The notes below the pieces were generated by a model, which was given only the letters and a program-made list of their open reading frames with translations, was not told the DNA's origin and made no database searches. Positions 20,476 to 30,222 of a DNA stretch of 64,000 bases are shown here, one piece after another. A program made the translations under genes and the position numbers. Each line of letters opens with the position of its first letter. The first letter of the stretch is position 1. The stretch covers positions 136,278,791 to 136,342,790 of the forward strand of contig OW804096.1 of the NCBI GenBank assembly GCA_942159475.1. Direction: 5' to 3'. Source of the stretch: Sthenelais limicola (lineage: Eukaryota > Annelida > Polychaeta > Phyllodocida > Sigalionidae).

Positions 20476-21536
20476 TGTTTGTCTCATTTTCGAGTGATTT
20501 TATTTTTTAATTTCACTAATATCGCCACATCTGGGACTCGGATTTCGTTTAAATTCACACATGTAGTTATTGGTGCCATTTCCTTTCAATTGGTGAAAGA
20601 ATTAGAGAGTCTAAGATCGAATTAAGGGAGAAAAGTCCGTTGGAGAGGGTTTGGAGATACATAGGTTCTCTGTTATAGAGGTATGGGTGGCAGTCATAAG
20701 CTTGTGTTTATTTTCGGTGAAAATGGTTTTCGCACGGGCCACGATACATCCAGACTTTAGTTCAGCTCCTACAGCTGGTCTTCAGGGGTAGTATACTACC
20801 ATCTATTGACATAGTACACAACTTTAAAAGCCTGATTTATGTGAACATGTTTAAGCTGAACTTACCATATATTAAGCAACACAACTCACTGAGGTCATTC
20901 AAGGGCAACAAACATATCCATTTCATACTTTTCAGTCATCACACATATCGCGATATTGCACCAAATCCAAGGCACAGCCTCCAACGAGAAAAATCTTAAA
21001 AAAATATTCCCTTCAATTACGTAACAACACCTGTGGGTGGAGTGGTATCACGACATCCGGGCATTAGACCAAGGGCACGGGGGCGGCCAGTCTGGGGACG
21101 ACATGAAACGCTAGTCAAAATAAGTCACTTTCTCACGTGATCAAAGGTTATCTAATTCAATTTCTGCAATAATTTTCATTTTCAGCAGCGCTCATGGACC
21201 CAAAGTCTCTTCACGGGCACTGAAGTGTTTTTTGTGAAAGAGAGAAAAGGGTGGTTTTTGATAGAATTGGTTTTCGATTTTAAGATGTTGGCTGGAATGA
21301 TTTATAGTGGAGGGGTCGTAGCTGAAAGGAAAAGTTAAGAATTGGGATGGATTCTGTAGAGGTTCTACATCGAAAAAGGTATTTTCTTTCCTTTTCTTTA
21401 TTAAGTCAATGATTTTAGACGGCAGGCTACCAAATAAAGTTCAATGTTATAAAAAAAAGACAAAATTCGTTACTTTACAAAAATGTTAACGAAATTGGAT
21501 TCGGAGAATTTATAATGGTGGAATTTGGGGAACATA
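20476..21536. other. Mostly unique sequence with one stray minisatellite monomer
   Basis: At about 20757-20812, TTTAGTTCAGCTCCTACAGC TGGTCTTC then GGGTAGTATACTACCATCTA TTG matches one monomer of the 86-bp array at 32.6-33.1 kb, with a short deletion. TTCTACATCGAAAAAGGTAT at about 21368 recurs at 26383. No gene seen. Confidence 0.6.
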
Positions 21537-21768
21537 TCAGATCGTCAGAAAATATACACTCGGCAGCTCTACACATTTAGGACATTCTGCTAAATTAGGC
21601 TGAAAATGGTCAATTCTAGATATACATGGAGTATATTTGGTATTGCACTGATTCAAACAATCTGTTTAGTTATGTTGAACTGTATTTTGAACCTCATTTC
21701 CGGCTTAAATGTGGGTTATTTGAGAGGATTGGTGAAGGGGAATTGTACATTTTCTGAAGATCTGACCC
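21537..21768 (+). mobile_element. Family A MITE, left end diverged
   Basis: Starts CAGATCGTCAGAAAATATAC and ends TTCTGAAGATCTGACCC with a CATATA flank. Confidence 0.8.
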
Positions 21769-21932
21769 ATATATAATGTGGTAAGTGTGTTTGGTTGTGG
21801 TGCCGTGCTAAGTGTTGTGTGTGTCTGGGCATTGTGGTTTTATTTATTTATCTATTTTCTTTATTGCTGCGTTCTCAGTTATTATGACAAAATATATAGA
21901 TCTATTTACCTTTATTTTTACCAAACTCTGCT

Positions 21933-22302
21933 ATTGTACATTTTCTAAAGATTTCACCCATATGACAATTTTGGGAAGTTTTCAAACCCTTTCTGATATC
22001 TTTTTATTTATTTTTATTACAAATAAAGGCCGATACATTTACAATAGTTTAACAAAGACGCGTGTCGACTCTGTCGATGTCTTGTCGCGTTCAGTCAGCG
22101 GTCGTGCAGGTTAGGTGTTACAAGCTTCGTCTACCTACTATATTTGGTATTGCATTGATTCAAACAATCTGTTTAGCTATGTTGAACTGTATTTTGAACC
22201 TTATTTCTGGCTTTAATTTGGGTTATTTGAGAGGATTGATGAAGGCGAATTGTACATATTTTAAAGATTTCACCCATATGACAATTTTGGGAAGTTTTCA
22301 AA
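21933..22302 (+). repeat. Duplicated A-element 3' end plus flank
   Basis: AAAGATTTCACCCATATGAC followed by AATTTTGGGAAGTTTTCAAA occurs at about 21952-21991 and 22263-22302. The second copy carries about 125 bp of A interior upstream (from ATTTGGTATTGCATTGATTC); the first has only the last ~20 bp. A local duplication with differential truncation. Confidence 0.8.
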
Positions 22303-22780
22303 CACATACTGTTTTCAGTCCACATACTGAACACTTGCATGAAATATTCTACAGAGGTCACGACCTTTCCTCCAGACACCATCCATCCTATACATATATA
22401 TGTCTACTGGGATGGACAATGACCAGTCAGGGACAAAACCGCCATTAAAACTGATCAATCATTTTCGCTCTACTAAAAGCAGATGACAATACATCAAATA
22501 ATCCTTCATTTCAGACATGCGCACTGCCCTCTTCCTGTTCTCCCTGAGCCTGTGACCTCGCGCAATGCACCATGGGAAATATTGTAATTTAGAATTCATT
22601 TCAAGGTCTTCAACTCTTTGTTCCATCGGTCGTGGAGACCATTAGGCTTGGATGCGCCAAGCAATCACAGCGACCGATCAAATATTCATATAGATGATTT
22701 AACTTTGTTAAATACGCTTTATTCGACATCATTTGTCTTCTCCACAAGTTTGCATTCCCTTTTTAATCTTTCTCTGTAAT
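22303..22780. other. Unique sequence, no gene seen
   Basis: No motif beyond short ORFs. Confidence 0.5.
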
Positions 22781-23310
22781 ATTATTGTGTCGTGTTTCTC
22801 TCATCCCCTCCTTGCCTCGCCTCCGCCTTCTCCCTCCCTCCTAATCTCTCCCTCTCCTCTTGTTGCTCTCCCTTTGTCTCCTCTCTTGTTTTTTCTCTTC
22901 TCCTTACTCTCTCTTTCCCTCTGTCCTTCCCTTTCCTTCTCTCCCTTTGCCTCTCCGTCTCTCTCCTTTCTCGCCTCTCTCTCCCACTCTCTGTCTCTCT
23001 CTGTTTCGCCATTTCCCTCTCTCTCTTCTCTGCCATTCCTTCCCTCCCTCCCTCTACCCCTTCTTCTCTTCCTTCTCCCTTCCTCTCCCTCCTGTCTTCT
23101 CTCCCTGTCAATCCTTTGCCCCCTCTCCCCACTTTCTCATTCCTTCCAACTTTCTCACACCTTCTCTCTCCTTCCTCTTTCCCTCCCCTTTCTTCTTTCT
23201 CCTCTCTGCCACTACTTCCATCCTCCTCCTCACTTTTTCCTCTTTCTCTCTCCCACTCATCTTTTCTCTCTCCCTCCTCTCTTCCTACCCCCTTCCCCCC
23301 CTTTCTAAAG
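22781..23310 (+). repeat. Pyrimidine (CT) tract
   Basis: About 530 bp of almost pure C/T on the + strand (CTCTCTCCCTC, CTTCCTC words). It generates open frames in several phases without amino-acid complexity. Confidence 0.95.
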
Positions 23311-24099
23311 TAAAACACTTCATATATTATTAAGGAATGACAAACTTGTCCATAGACCATAGTATGTAAGCCACGGCATGAGCAGTGGCTTAACATTGAT
23401 TACACTACCACCTGTCTCCCCGCCACTTCTCACGGCTCCAGGAGAAACATGGTGGTGGGGGGGGGCATTTTACAAATTAATAATAATAATAAAATAAGGG
23501 TTTGGAGCCTTAAACCCCTATCTTCTCGGAAACCGCTGGCCAGATCTCCATTATATTTCACATGCACATTGCCAAAAATGGTGCCGAACCATTCCACTAT
23601 GTTTCATTAACAAATTAGGGTTGGAAAGGGGTTAGAAATGGGTTTACATCGAGCACCTCCATCCAGGGCCCCCAGCAATGCCTGAAAACAAACCTATCAG
23701 TGCCCTACACCAGGTTTCTGGGTCACCCAAAGCATGACGTCATGGACGGGCACATCATTGCTTCCCTATGGGACGGGAGTTTATATATTTCCACCGAAAG
23801 GAGCATCGTCAGAGTTGAATCAGTTCATAAACTATTGTTTGTGATGGTTTTTGAGGTCGAGTGGGGGAAACCCGCCCACTAATTACCTCACAATGAAAGA
23901 TGAAATGGGAGAGGGAGCGGGAGGGGAATTGGGACAGGGACAGGGACAGGCAACACAACAACAGCACAACACTGAACAGTGACCAAAAAAAGCATCTAAA
24001 CAGGGTTCCATTTGTGGTATGAAGATACTAAGTTATAGAGACAACTTGAAAGAGAAAGATAGTGGGAGAGGGAACAAGGAGAGATGAGGATGTGGGCCC
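23311..24099. other. Unique sequence, no gene seen
   Basis: G run near 23455, TAA trinucleotides near 23482, ACAGGG repeats near 23935 and a purine-rich stretch at 24045-24090. Confidence 0.5.
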
Positions 24100-24152
24100 C
24101 ACTGTCCCACTAGCAAATCCTGTGCGTAGCACGGGTATTTGCTAGTCAATAA
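24100..24152 (-). repeat. CTAGCAAATACCCGTG hairpin motif
   Basis: On the minus strand it reads ACTAGCAAATACCCGTGCTA then CGCACAGGATTTGCTAGT, a stem with arms CTAGCAAAT/ATTTGCTAG and CCCGTG/CACAGG. A pyrimidine-rich run follows on the same strand. Related words at 38418 and 47806 also precede pyrimidine tracts. Confidence 0.6.
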
Positions 24153-24444
24153 TAATATTAGATGCCCCCCGTCTAAATTGGGTAGTACATCTCAGCATGT
24201 AGTTGCTATTCAATTCCTTCAATTCAATTCCAATTCTATTCAATCCCTTCACCTATTCTCTCTCCCCCACCCCCACCTGAGAGAAACAGAGCAGCAGTGA
24301 GAGCGTGGGAACACTGTGATTGGACATTGCATCAGCCCACTATGTCATAAAACCCAGCTGCAGTAAGTAGGCTGCCATAAGTGGGTTGAAGCATGTGCAA
24401 TCTTCCAAATGGAATAGCATTGCAATAGCTTCAAAATCACTTCC

Positions 24445-24550
24445 TTGAAAATATTATTTTGGGGAAATCAATACCCAGGTAACATCACTTGAGATCTATG
24501 TAAGCCATCAAGTTATAGGGCCCTGTACATGCAGCCAGTAAAAACCCTTT
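24445..24550 (+). repeat. Dispersed repeat shared with 48.74-48.83 kb
   Basis: CAATACCCAGGTAAC, CACTTGAGATCTATGTAAGC CATC and GCCCTGTACATGCAG occur in the same order and orientation at 48749-48830. Confidence 0.75.
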
Positions 24551-25029
24551 TATACCTTTGTGCAGAGCCTTGAATGTTGTAAATCCACAATTAATATAGT
24601 GTGGATCATATATTCTCATATCCCAACATCCACGTAGTTCTTTCGAAAAATCCCATGTGAAACAATCTGAGTAAATTAGCAACAAGTGGTCATAAGCTGA
24701 TTTTTAAAGCAGTTTTTCTTAATCATATCAATACAATTACAGTTGCTGATTGCTCCCCCCCCCCCAACCACCAGAGTAGGCTAGCCCATCACCCCTCAAG
24801 AGTAGGCTAGCCCTGAGCCTCCCCCACCCTAGAACTACACCCTATTCCAGGTTTAATCATGAATTATTAACATTTGGCCGCCATTAAACCCAGCTTTACC
24901 CCAGTACTGGCGTCCCTCCTTCCGGTTGCACATGCGCAGTCAGGTACCTCTGCAGTGCGCATGTCTGAAAGCTTAGATTAGCTGGTATTGGGCAAGCACA
25001 AGAGGGGCACTTTGTATGAAAACCTGTGG

Positions 25030-25155
25030 TTCTTTTAGGTTCTAATGGGATTATAGTGACATGTTGCGGTCTTAATGGATTTATAATGGCACTGGTTTGA
25101 GGCAAGAGGCTTTCCCTCCGTCTGAAGGGACTCTCATCTTCGGGCCTAGACTGAA
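25030..25155 (+). repeat. Repeat R, single copy
   Basis: CTAATGGGATTATAGTGACA TGTTGCGGTCTTAATGG, then GAGGCTTTCCCTCCGTCTGA AGGGACTCTC and GGGCCTAGACTG. Same order of words as the tandem units at 35.6 and 58.7 kb and the inverted copy at 46.4 kb. Confidence 0.75.
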
Positions 25156-26020
25156 CTATATTTGTAATACGAAGTACCCTACCCCCACATGTGTACAGAG
25201 CACCCGACCCCACCCCTATACATGTACAGAGTGCCCCGCCCCACCCCTTTAAGACTAACCCAAGAGATGATCGATCAAACCCAAGAACAGGAGCATTAGC
25301 CCAGAATTGAGCCAATGCAGGGTTTGACACTAGGAATAAATCATGATTATTTATACACACACAAGAGTTCCAGCCTTGTACTCCCCCCATACATCAACCC
25401 CTCAAGAACTCCTCTTCAAGAGATTGTGCAGAAGGCAAAAAATGGCTTTTCTGATGGTGATAATTGTTGGATAGTGATGAATGGTTGTGGGTTTTATACT
25501 CGGGCGTTTGTGTATTGAAATATTTATTGCCCGATCCAGATGATTGGTGTGGATTTACTTTTTTTTTCAGTTGATTGAACACTAAAACCAGACCACAGCA
25601 GTTTTCATAAGGTTGATGTTGAAGTGATTCCGACTAAATGTACCAACGGTTATTCCATATTATTTCATAATTCAGGAATCGAAAATCAAATATTTTTTTT
25701 TCATTTAAAGGTGCATTCCCAACTATTCAGGAAATCCAGGAAATGTAAGGAATCCTACAAAATTTACTCATGTGTTGATTGAATTCATGAATAGTCTGTT
25801 GCTGTTATATGTTAATACAAGAATTTGAAGGTGAATCGGCCGCGGAAAAACAAGCGCCGGTGAGCGATAATAAGTGAAGTCATCAAGATTCCAGCGGTAC
25901 CTCCAAGTACTAAACCTTTACTCAAATGACGTTTGGATTTGAAAGCGATGGGTTTGAAAAGAATGGAACAAAAAGTAGTTCTTGGCCGACGTTATTTTTA
26001 CTTTTTTTTTTTACTTTTAA
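25156..26020. other. Mostly unique sequence
   Basis: A stretch at 25848-25940 (AGCGCCGGTGAGCGATAATAA, then CCAAGTACTAAACC and CAAATGACGTTT) recurs at 26415-26490 and partly at 46910-46975: a short dispersed repeat. No gene seen. Confidence 0.55.
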
Positions 26021-26275
26021 CAGATCGTCAGAAAATGTAGAATTGGCAGCTCTACACATTTAGGAAGATCTGCTAAATGAGGGTGAAAAATGATGAATAC
26101 CAGGTATATCTGAGAATATTTGGTATCACAGTGATTTAAAGGTATTATATATGTATTAGTACAACCTCAAGGCCTAGACGCACCAAAAATGAAGATCTTG
26201 TGAATAAATCACTTAGAAAAATATCAATTTTGCGACTTGTGACTCATTTTCCGGACTGTAACACATCACATTTGA
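26021..26275 (+). mobile_element. Truncated A element joined to a truncated B element
   Basis: 26021-26146 is the left half of A (CAGATCGTCAGAAAATGTAG to TTTGGTATCACAGTGATTTA). From about 26190 the sequence is the right end of B (TTTTGCGACTTGTGACTCAT TTTCC, then ACACATCACATTTG). Confidence 0.75.
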
Positions 26276-26283
26276 GAAGACAG

Positions 26284-26735
26284 ATTGTACATTTTCTGAC
26301 GTCCAGACCCATAAATCATGGTTTAATGGTTGGTGGTCACTCATTCCGCTTATCCTACATGAGATATAGATCCCCCATTCTACATCGAAAAAGGTATTTA
26401 TTATTTATCGTTCAAGAGAAAACAACCGCCGGTGAGCGATAATAAATGATTCCGGCGGCTCTTACAAATATCAAACCTTTGGTCAAATGACTTTTAACGA
26501 AATGATTTAGTACTAGTTATATCTGAGCATATTTTGTATTGCGTTGATTCAAAAAAACAGTTTGGTTATGTGAAACTGTCTTTGAACTTAATTATTATCT
26601 TAAATTAGGGATATTTGAGAGGATTGCAGAAGACAAATTGTACATTTTCTGACGTCCAGACCCATATATCATGGTTTAATGGTGGTCACTCATTCCGCTT
26701 ATCCTACATGAGATATAGATCCCCCATTGTTACCA
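26284..26735 (+). repeat. Local duplication of A right end plus 3' flank
   Basis: TTGTACATTTTCTGACGTCC AGACCCATA followed by ATCATGGTTTAATGG, GGTCACTCATTCCGCTTATC and CTACATGAGATATAGATCCC occurs at about 26286-26380 and 26637-26731. The second copy carries about 130 bp of A interior upstream; the first does not. Confidence 0.85.
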
Positions 26736-26887
26736 GCCTTATTAGAGCCAGGATTAATGTCCCATACACACTCGTTATCCCACTAGTCTACCCTCCTACC
26801 AGCCTGGTCCATCATTTGCGCTGGTTATTACTCCTGCAATTACAAATTTGTGCTGCCGTCTGCCCAATTTGTCTGTATTATCTATTC

Positions 26888-27207
26888 TATTCATAGTGTT
26901 TACTATAATTGGAATCAGCATGATCTCCTCTTTTCAAATATGGTGGTATCTCAAAATCCATATTTTCCGACTTATGACTCATTTTTCTAAAACAGATCAC
27001 AATTGGTCTTCACCAATCCCCTCAATTAACCCAGATTTAAGACGAAAATCAGCTTTAAAATACAGTTCAACATAACCAGATTTATTGAATGAATACAATA
27101 CAGAATATAGTAAGATATACTCATTTTTTATCATTTTTCACTCTGATTTAGCAGAATTTGAGAGATGTGTATAACTGTAGATTGTGCATTTTCTGAGAAT
27201 CTGACCC
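26888..27207 (-). mobile_element. B/A chimera
   Basis: 26888-26992 is the right end of a B element (AGTGTTTACTATAATTGGAA to GACTTATGACTCATTTTTCT). It runs through AAAACAGATCACA into the interior of a reverse A element whose first TIR is missing and whose second is intact (TTTCTGAGAATCTGACCC). Confidence 0.75.
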
Positions 27208-27235
27208 ACTTGTCTGTATGTCTGCTCTCAACTGA

Positions 27236-27489
27236 TGGGTCGGGTTGCCTAGAATTGTACAATTGGCAGATTTAAGACTAAATAAGGCTGAAAATCTATG
27301 AATACTGGTAGGTAGGTGTGATAACATTGGTTATTGTGTTGTTTCAAAAGAATTTTTCGGTTATGTTTTTGTTTTTAAAAATATTTAGTTTTTGTTTTTT
27401 AAAAATATTTTGTTTTCGTTTTTTAAAGTATAGTTTCTGTTTTAAAACTGGGTAATTTGAGAGGATTGGACATCTTCTGTTCCCCTCAC
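27236..27489 (+). mobile_element. Family A MITE, strongly diverged
   Basis: GGGTCGGGTTGCCTAGAATT GTACAATTGGCAG to ATCTTCTGTTCCCCTCACCC. Three runs of GTTTTTAAAAATATT-like sequence expand its interior. Confidence 0.6.
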
Positions 27490-27909
27490 CCATATTTCTA
27501 CCAAATGGCACGATGGAGGTTTGTACTTGGGTCGAGACATGCAGGGGGGAACCGTGACCAGACCCAAGCTCATGTCTAAGTCCTCCATTTTATCCCCAAA
27601 CCTTTGAGTGCAAATATTCAAAGTTATAACGGTTAAAATCTATTTAAACATGAACATTGTTGAAATAAGGTTATGTAGTTAATATTTGAATTGATAATTT
27701 TTATAACTATAATAGTGTGTTAATATCAGATCTCAAAGTCAAAAGAACTTATGTATAAGCATCTAAATAAGTAGATGTCTTATAAGAAACAATCAAGAGC
27801 TAATCAAAGGCACTCTTGGGAGATCTATGCTTGCAAAGATAGAGACTGACCTTTTTCCAAGAAATACATGTAACTGTATAAAATACGAGAAATAAAAACA
27901 CTTATATAT
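27490..27909. other. Unique sequence, no gene seen
   Basis: AT-rich, with no long frame and no repeat match. Confidence 0.5.
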
Positions 27910-28144
27910 GGGTCAGATTTTCAGAAAATGTACAATTCACCTTCACCAATCTTCTCAAATAACCCAGATTTAAGACAGAAATAAAGTTCAAAATACAGTT
28001 CAACCTAACCAAACAGATTGGTAGAATCAATGCAATGCAGAATATACTTGGATTTACCTAGTATTGGCCAAATTGCAGCTTAATTTAGCAGAATTTACTA
28101 AATGTGTACAGCTGCCAATTGTACATTTTCTGAAAATCTGACCC
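27910..28144 (-). mobile_element. Family A MITE, near-consensus
   Basis: Both 28-bp TIRs are perfect and TATA lies on both flanks. One of the best copies for defining the family. Confidence 0.92.
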
Positions 28145-28273
28145 ATATATATATAATGAAAAACACCAAAACTGTAATAAAGACAAGTGGAGGATTACCA
28201 CTAGGAAGACCTGCAGGTTGTAGAATCTGAGAAACTTTGTTTTCAATGTACTTGTACAAAAAAAGGAGGATAA

Positions 28274-28682
28274 TATGTGATGTGTTTTAGGAAAATGAGT
28301 CATAAGTCGCAAAATTGATATTTTTCAGTGTTTTATTTACAAAATGTCTTTATTGAAGTGATCTGATTTTTAGAGGGTTTAGCACGTATAATCATATAAA
28401 TGTATGTACCAAATTTCAGGACATTGTATTGAATATATCCTTCTGTTTGGCCTTCGTATGGAGTATATTTAGTTACTTTACTGGTAATTACCCACCCAGA
28501 AACATTGCAAACTTTTTTTTTTCAAAAAAAAATATCAAACATAAAATATAGAAATACTTATAAGGTCTCCTAGTGTCTAATATCATTGGAATCAGCTTGA
28601 TTCTCCTCTATCTAAATATGGTTATATCTCAAAATCTTTTTTTTGCGACTTATGACTTATTTTCCTAAAACGGATCACATAT
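28274..28682 (+). mobile_element. Family B MITE, complete (B6)
   Basis: TATGTGATGTGTTTTAGGAA AATGAGTCATAAGTCGCAAA to TTTGCGACTTATGACTTATT TTCCTAAAACGGATCACATA. This copy best defines the outer TIR and a TA target (TA then TGTGAT; ATCACA then TA). Confidence 0.88.
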
Positions 28683-28834
28683 AGTGCTTTGAGGTGGTTT
28701 ATTCAATAAGATACCCACGTGTCGGAGTTAACATTACTCCTTCAGGGTATGAGGCTTTGGGTGCGAAACCTGGGTTTTAGACCAGTAAGTCCCTCTCCTA
28801 CCACTCCCCAAGCCAATAGCTCTAATTGCCATAT

Positions 28835-29058
28835 GGGTCAGATTATCAGAAAATGTTCAATTGGCAGCTGTACACATTTACTAAATTAGGCTGCAATTTG
28901 GTCAATGTTAGGTGAATTCGAGTATATTCGGCATTGTATTGATTCTAGCAATCTGTTTAGCTAGGTTGAACTGTATTTTGAACTTTATTTTCGTCTGAAA
29001 TTTGGGATATTTGAGAAGATTGGCGAAGTTGAATTGTACATTTTCTGGAAATCTGACC
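28835..29058 (+). mobile_element. Family A MITE
   Basis: Left GGGTCAGATTATCAGAAAAT. The right end has lost its last bases (CTGGAAATCTGACCG). Confidence 0.85.
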
Positions 29059-29138
29059 GTTAGACTTGGGGAGGCGCGTGGTGGGATTTTGCACTTGGCT
29101 TGATTATTCGATATGTAATGTGTTCCATGTAATGTGTT

Positions 29139-29240
29139 TCGTTAGGTTGAACTGTATTTTGAACTTTATTTTCGTCTGAAATTTGGGATATTTGAGAAGA
29201 TTGGTGAAGTCGAATTGTACATTTACTGAAAATCTGACCC
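29139..29240 (+). mobile_element. Family A MITE, 3' part
   Basis: GTTAGGTTGAACTGTATTTT to TTTACTGAAAATCTGACCC. It matches the preceding copy at the variant GGGATATTTGAGAAGATTGG, suggesting a local duplicate of it. Confidence 0.8.
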
Positions 29241-29403
29241 ATATAGATGATGTACGCCCGTATATAACCCAGGCCTACTGATCACTCCCCAGATACCAGG
29301 AATCAATATAGACCGGGCACTAATTAGTCATAACTGCCCGCTACGCATTAATGAGTGATGTGGCCTCCTCACCCTCTACCCATACCTCACACTATATATA
29401 AGA

Positions 29404-29630
29404 GGGTCAAATCTCCAGAAAATCTACAATTGGCCTTCACCAATTCTCTCAAATAACCCGAATTTAAGACAAAAATCAGGTGCAAAATGCAGTTTAACAT
29501 AACCAGATAGGTTTATTGAATGAATACAATACAGAATACACTCAGATATACCTAGTATCTATCATTTTTCACTCTAATTTAGCATAATTTGATAGAACTG
29601 TAGATTGTGCATTTTCTGAAAATCTGACCC
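29404..29630 (-). mobile_element. Family A MITE
   Basis: GGGTCAAATCTCCAGAAAAT to TTTTCTGAAAATCTGACCC. Close to 27000-27207 and 33.95 kb in the TGAATGAATACAATACAGAA interior variant. Confidence 0.85.
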
Positions 29631-29640
29631 AGGAGTAGGA

Positions 29641-30209
29641 AGGGGATTGGTTGCTTTCTGCCATTTTAACACTATTCATCCGAATATATCTTGTCATAAC
29701 TTTCCTCTTTTTATTTCCCTCTCTTGCTAATCTACTCTTTTTTAATTTCCCTTTTCAAAAACAGAAAAGGAATTCTGAAAATGACTAGTTTCTCCGGTTA
29801 TTGATTCTCAACTTGTGGATATTAGAGGTCCTGGCGCATCTGTCTACCTCCCCGTCCCTTACATCAATGTTGCTAACGGGGCTGTTCTACCAATTGATGC
29901 CACCCCGGTATCTTGAACATTTTTTTAAATTTTGAAAACAAAACGGGATCCAGAGTCACAGAGCAAAACTAAAACCATCTGATTTATTTGTTTTTAATTC
30001 TTGTCTCTCTCCAGGAGAAAAGAGTTTTGTTCTATCCCCTCTTATTCTAGTTCGAGAAAAATATCTTTTGATTTAGTTTATTATTAATTATTTGTAATTG
30101 TTTGAATATAATGAATAGCAGAAAAGAGGAATAAAAATACGACAAAGCTCCCGTCAATCTCGGCGAAAAGGGTTTAGCAATAAAGTGCCTATCCCGTATA
30201 GTGCGAGCC
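29641..30209. other. Unique sequence with a diverged S tail
   Basis: GGATTGGTTGCTTTCTGCCA TTTTAACAC at 29643 resembles repeat S. No gene seen. Confidence 0.5.
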
Positions 30210-30222
30210 TGCTAATATGTCC

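Noticed and set aside
22062..22448. 128-codon ORF at 22.06-22.45 kb
   Set aside because: Most of it is family A sequence that appears translated in other copies too.
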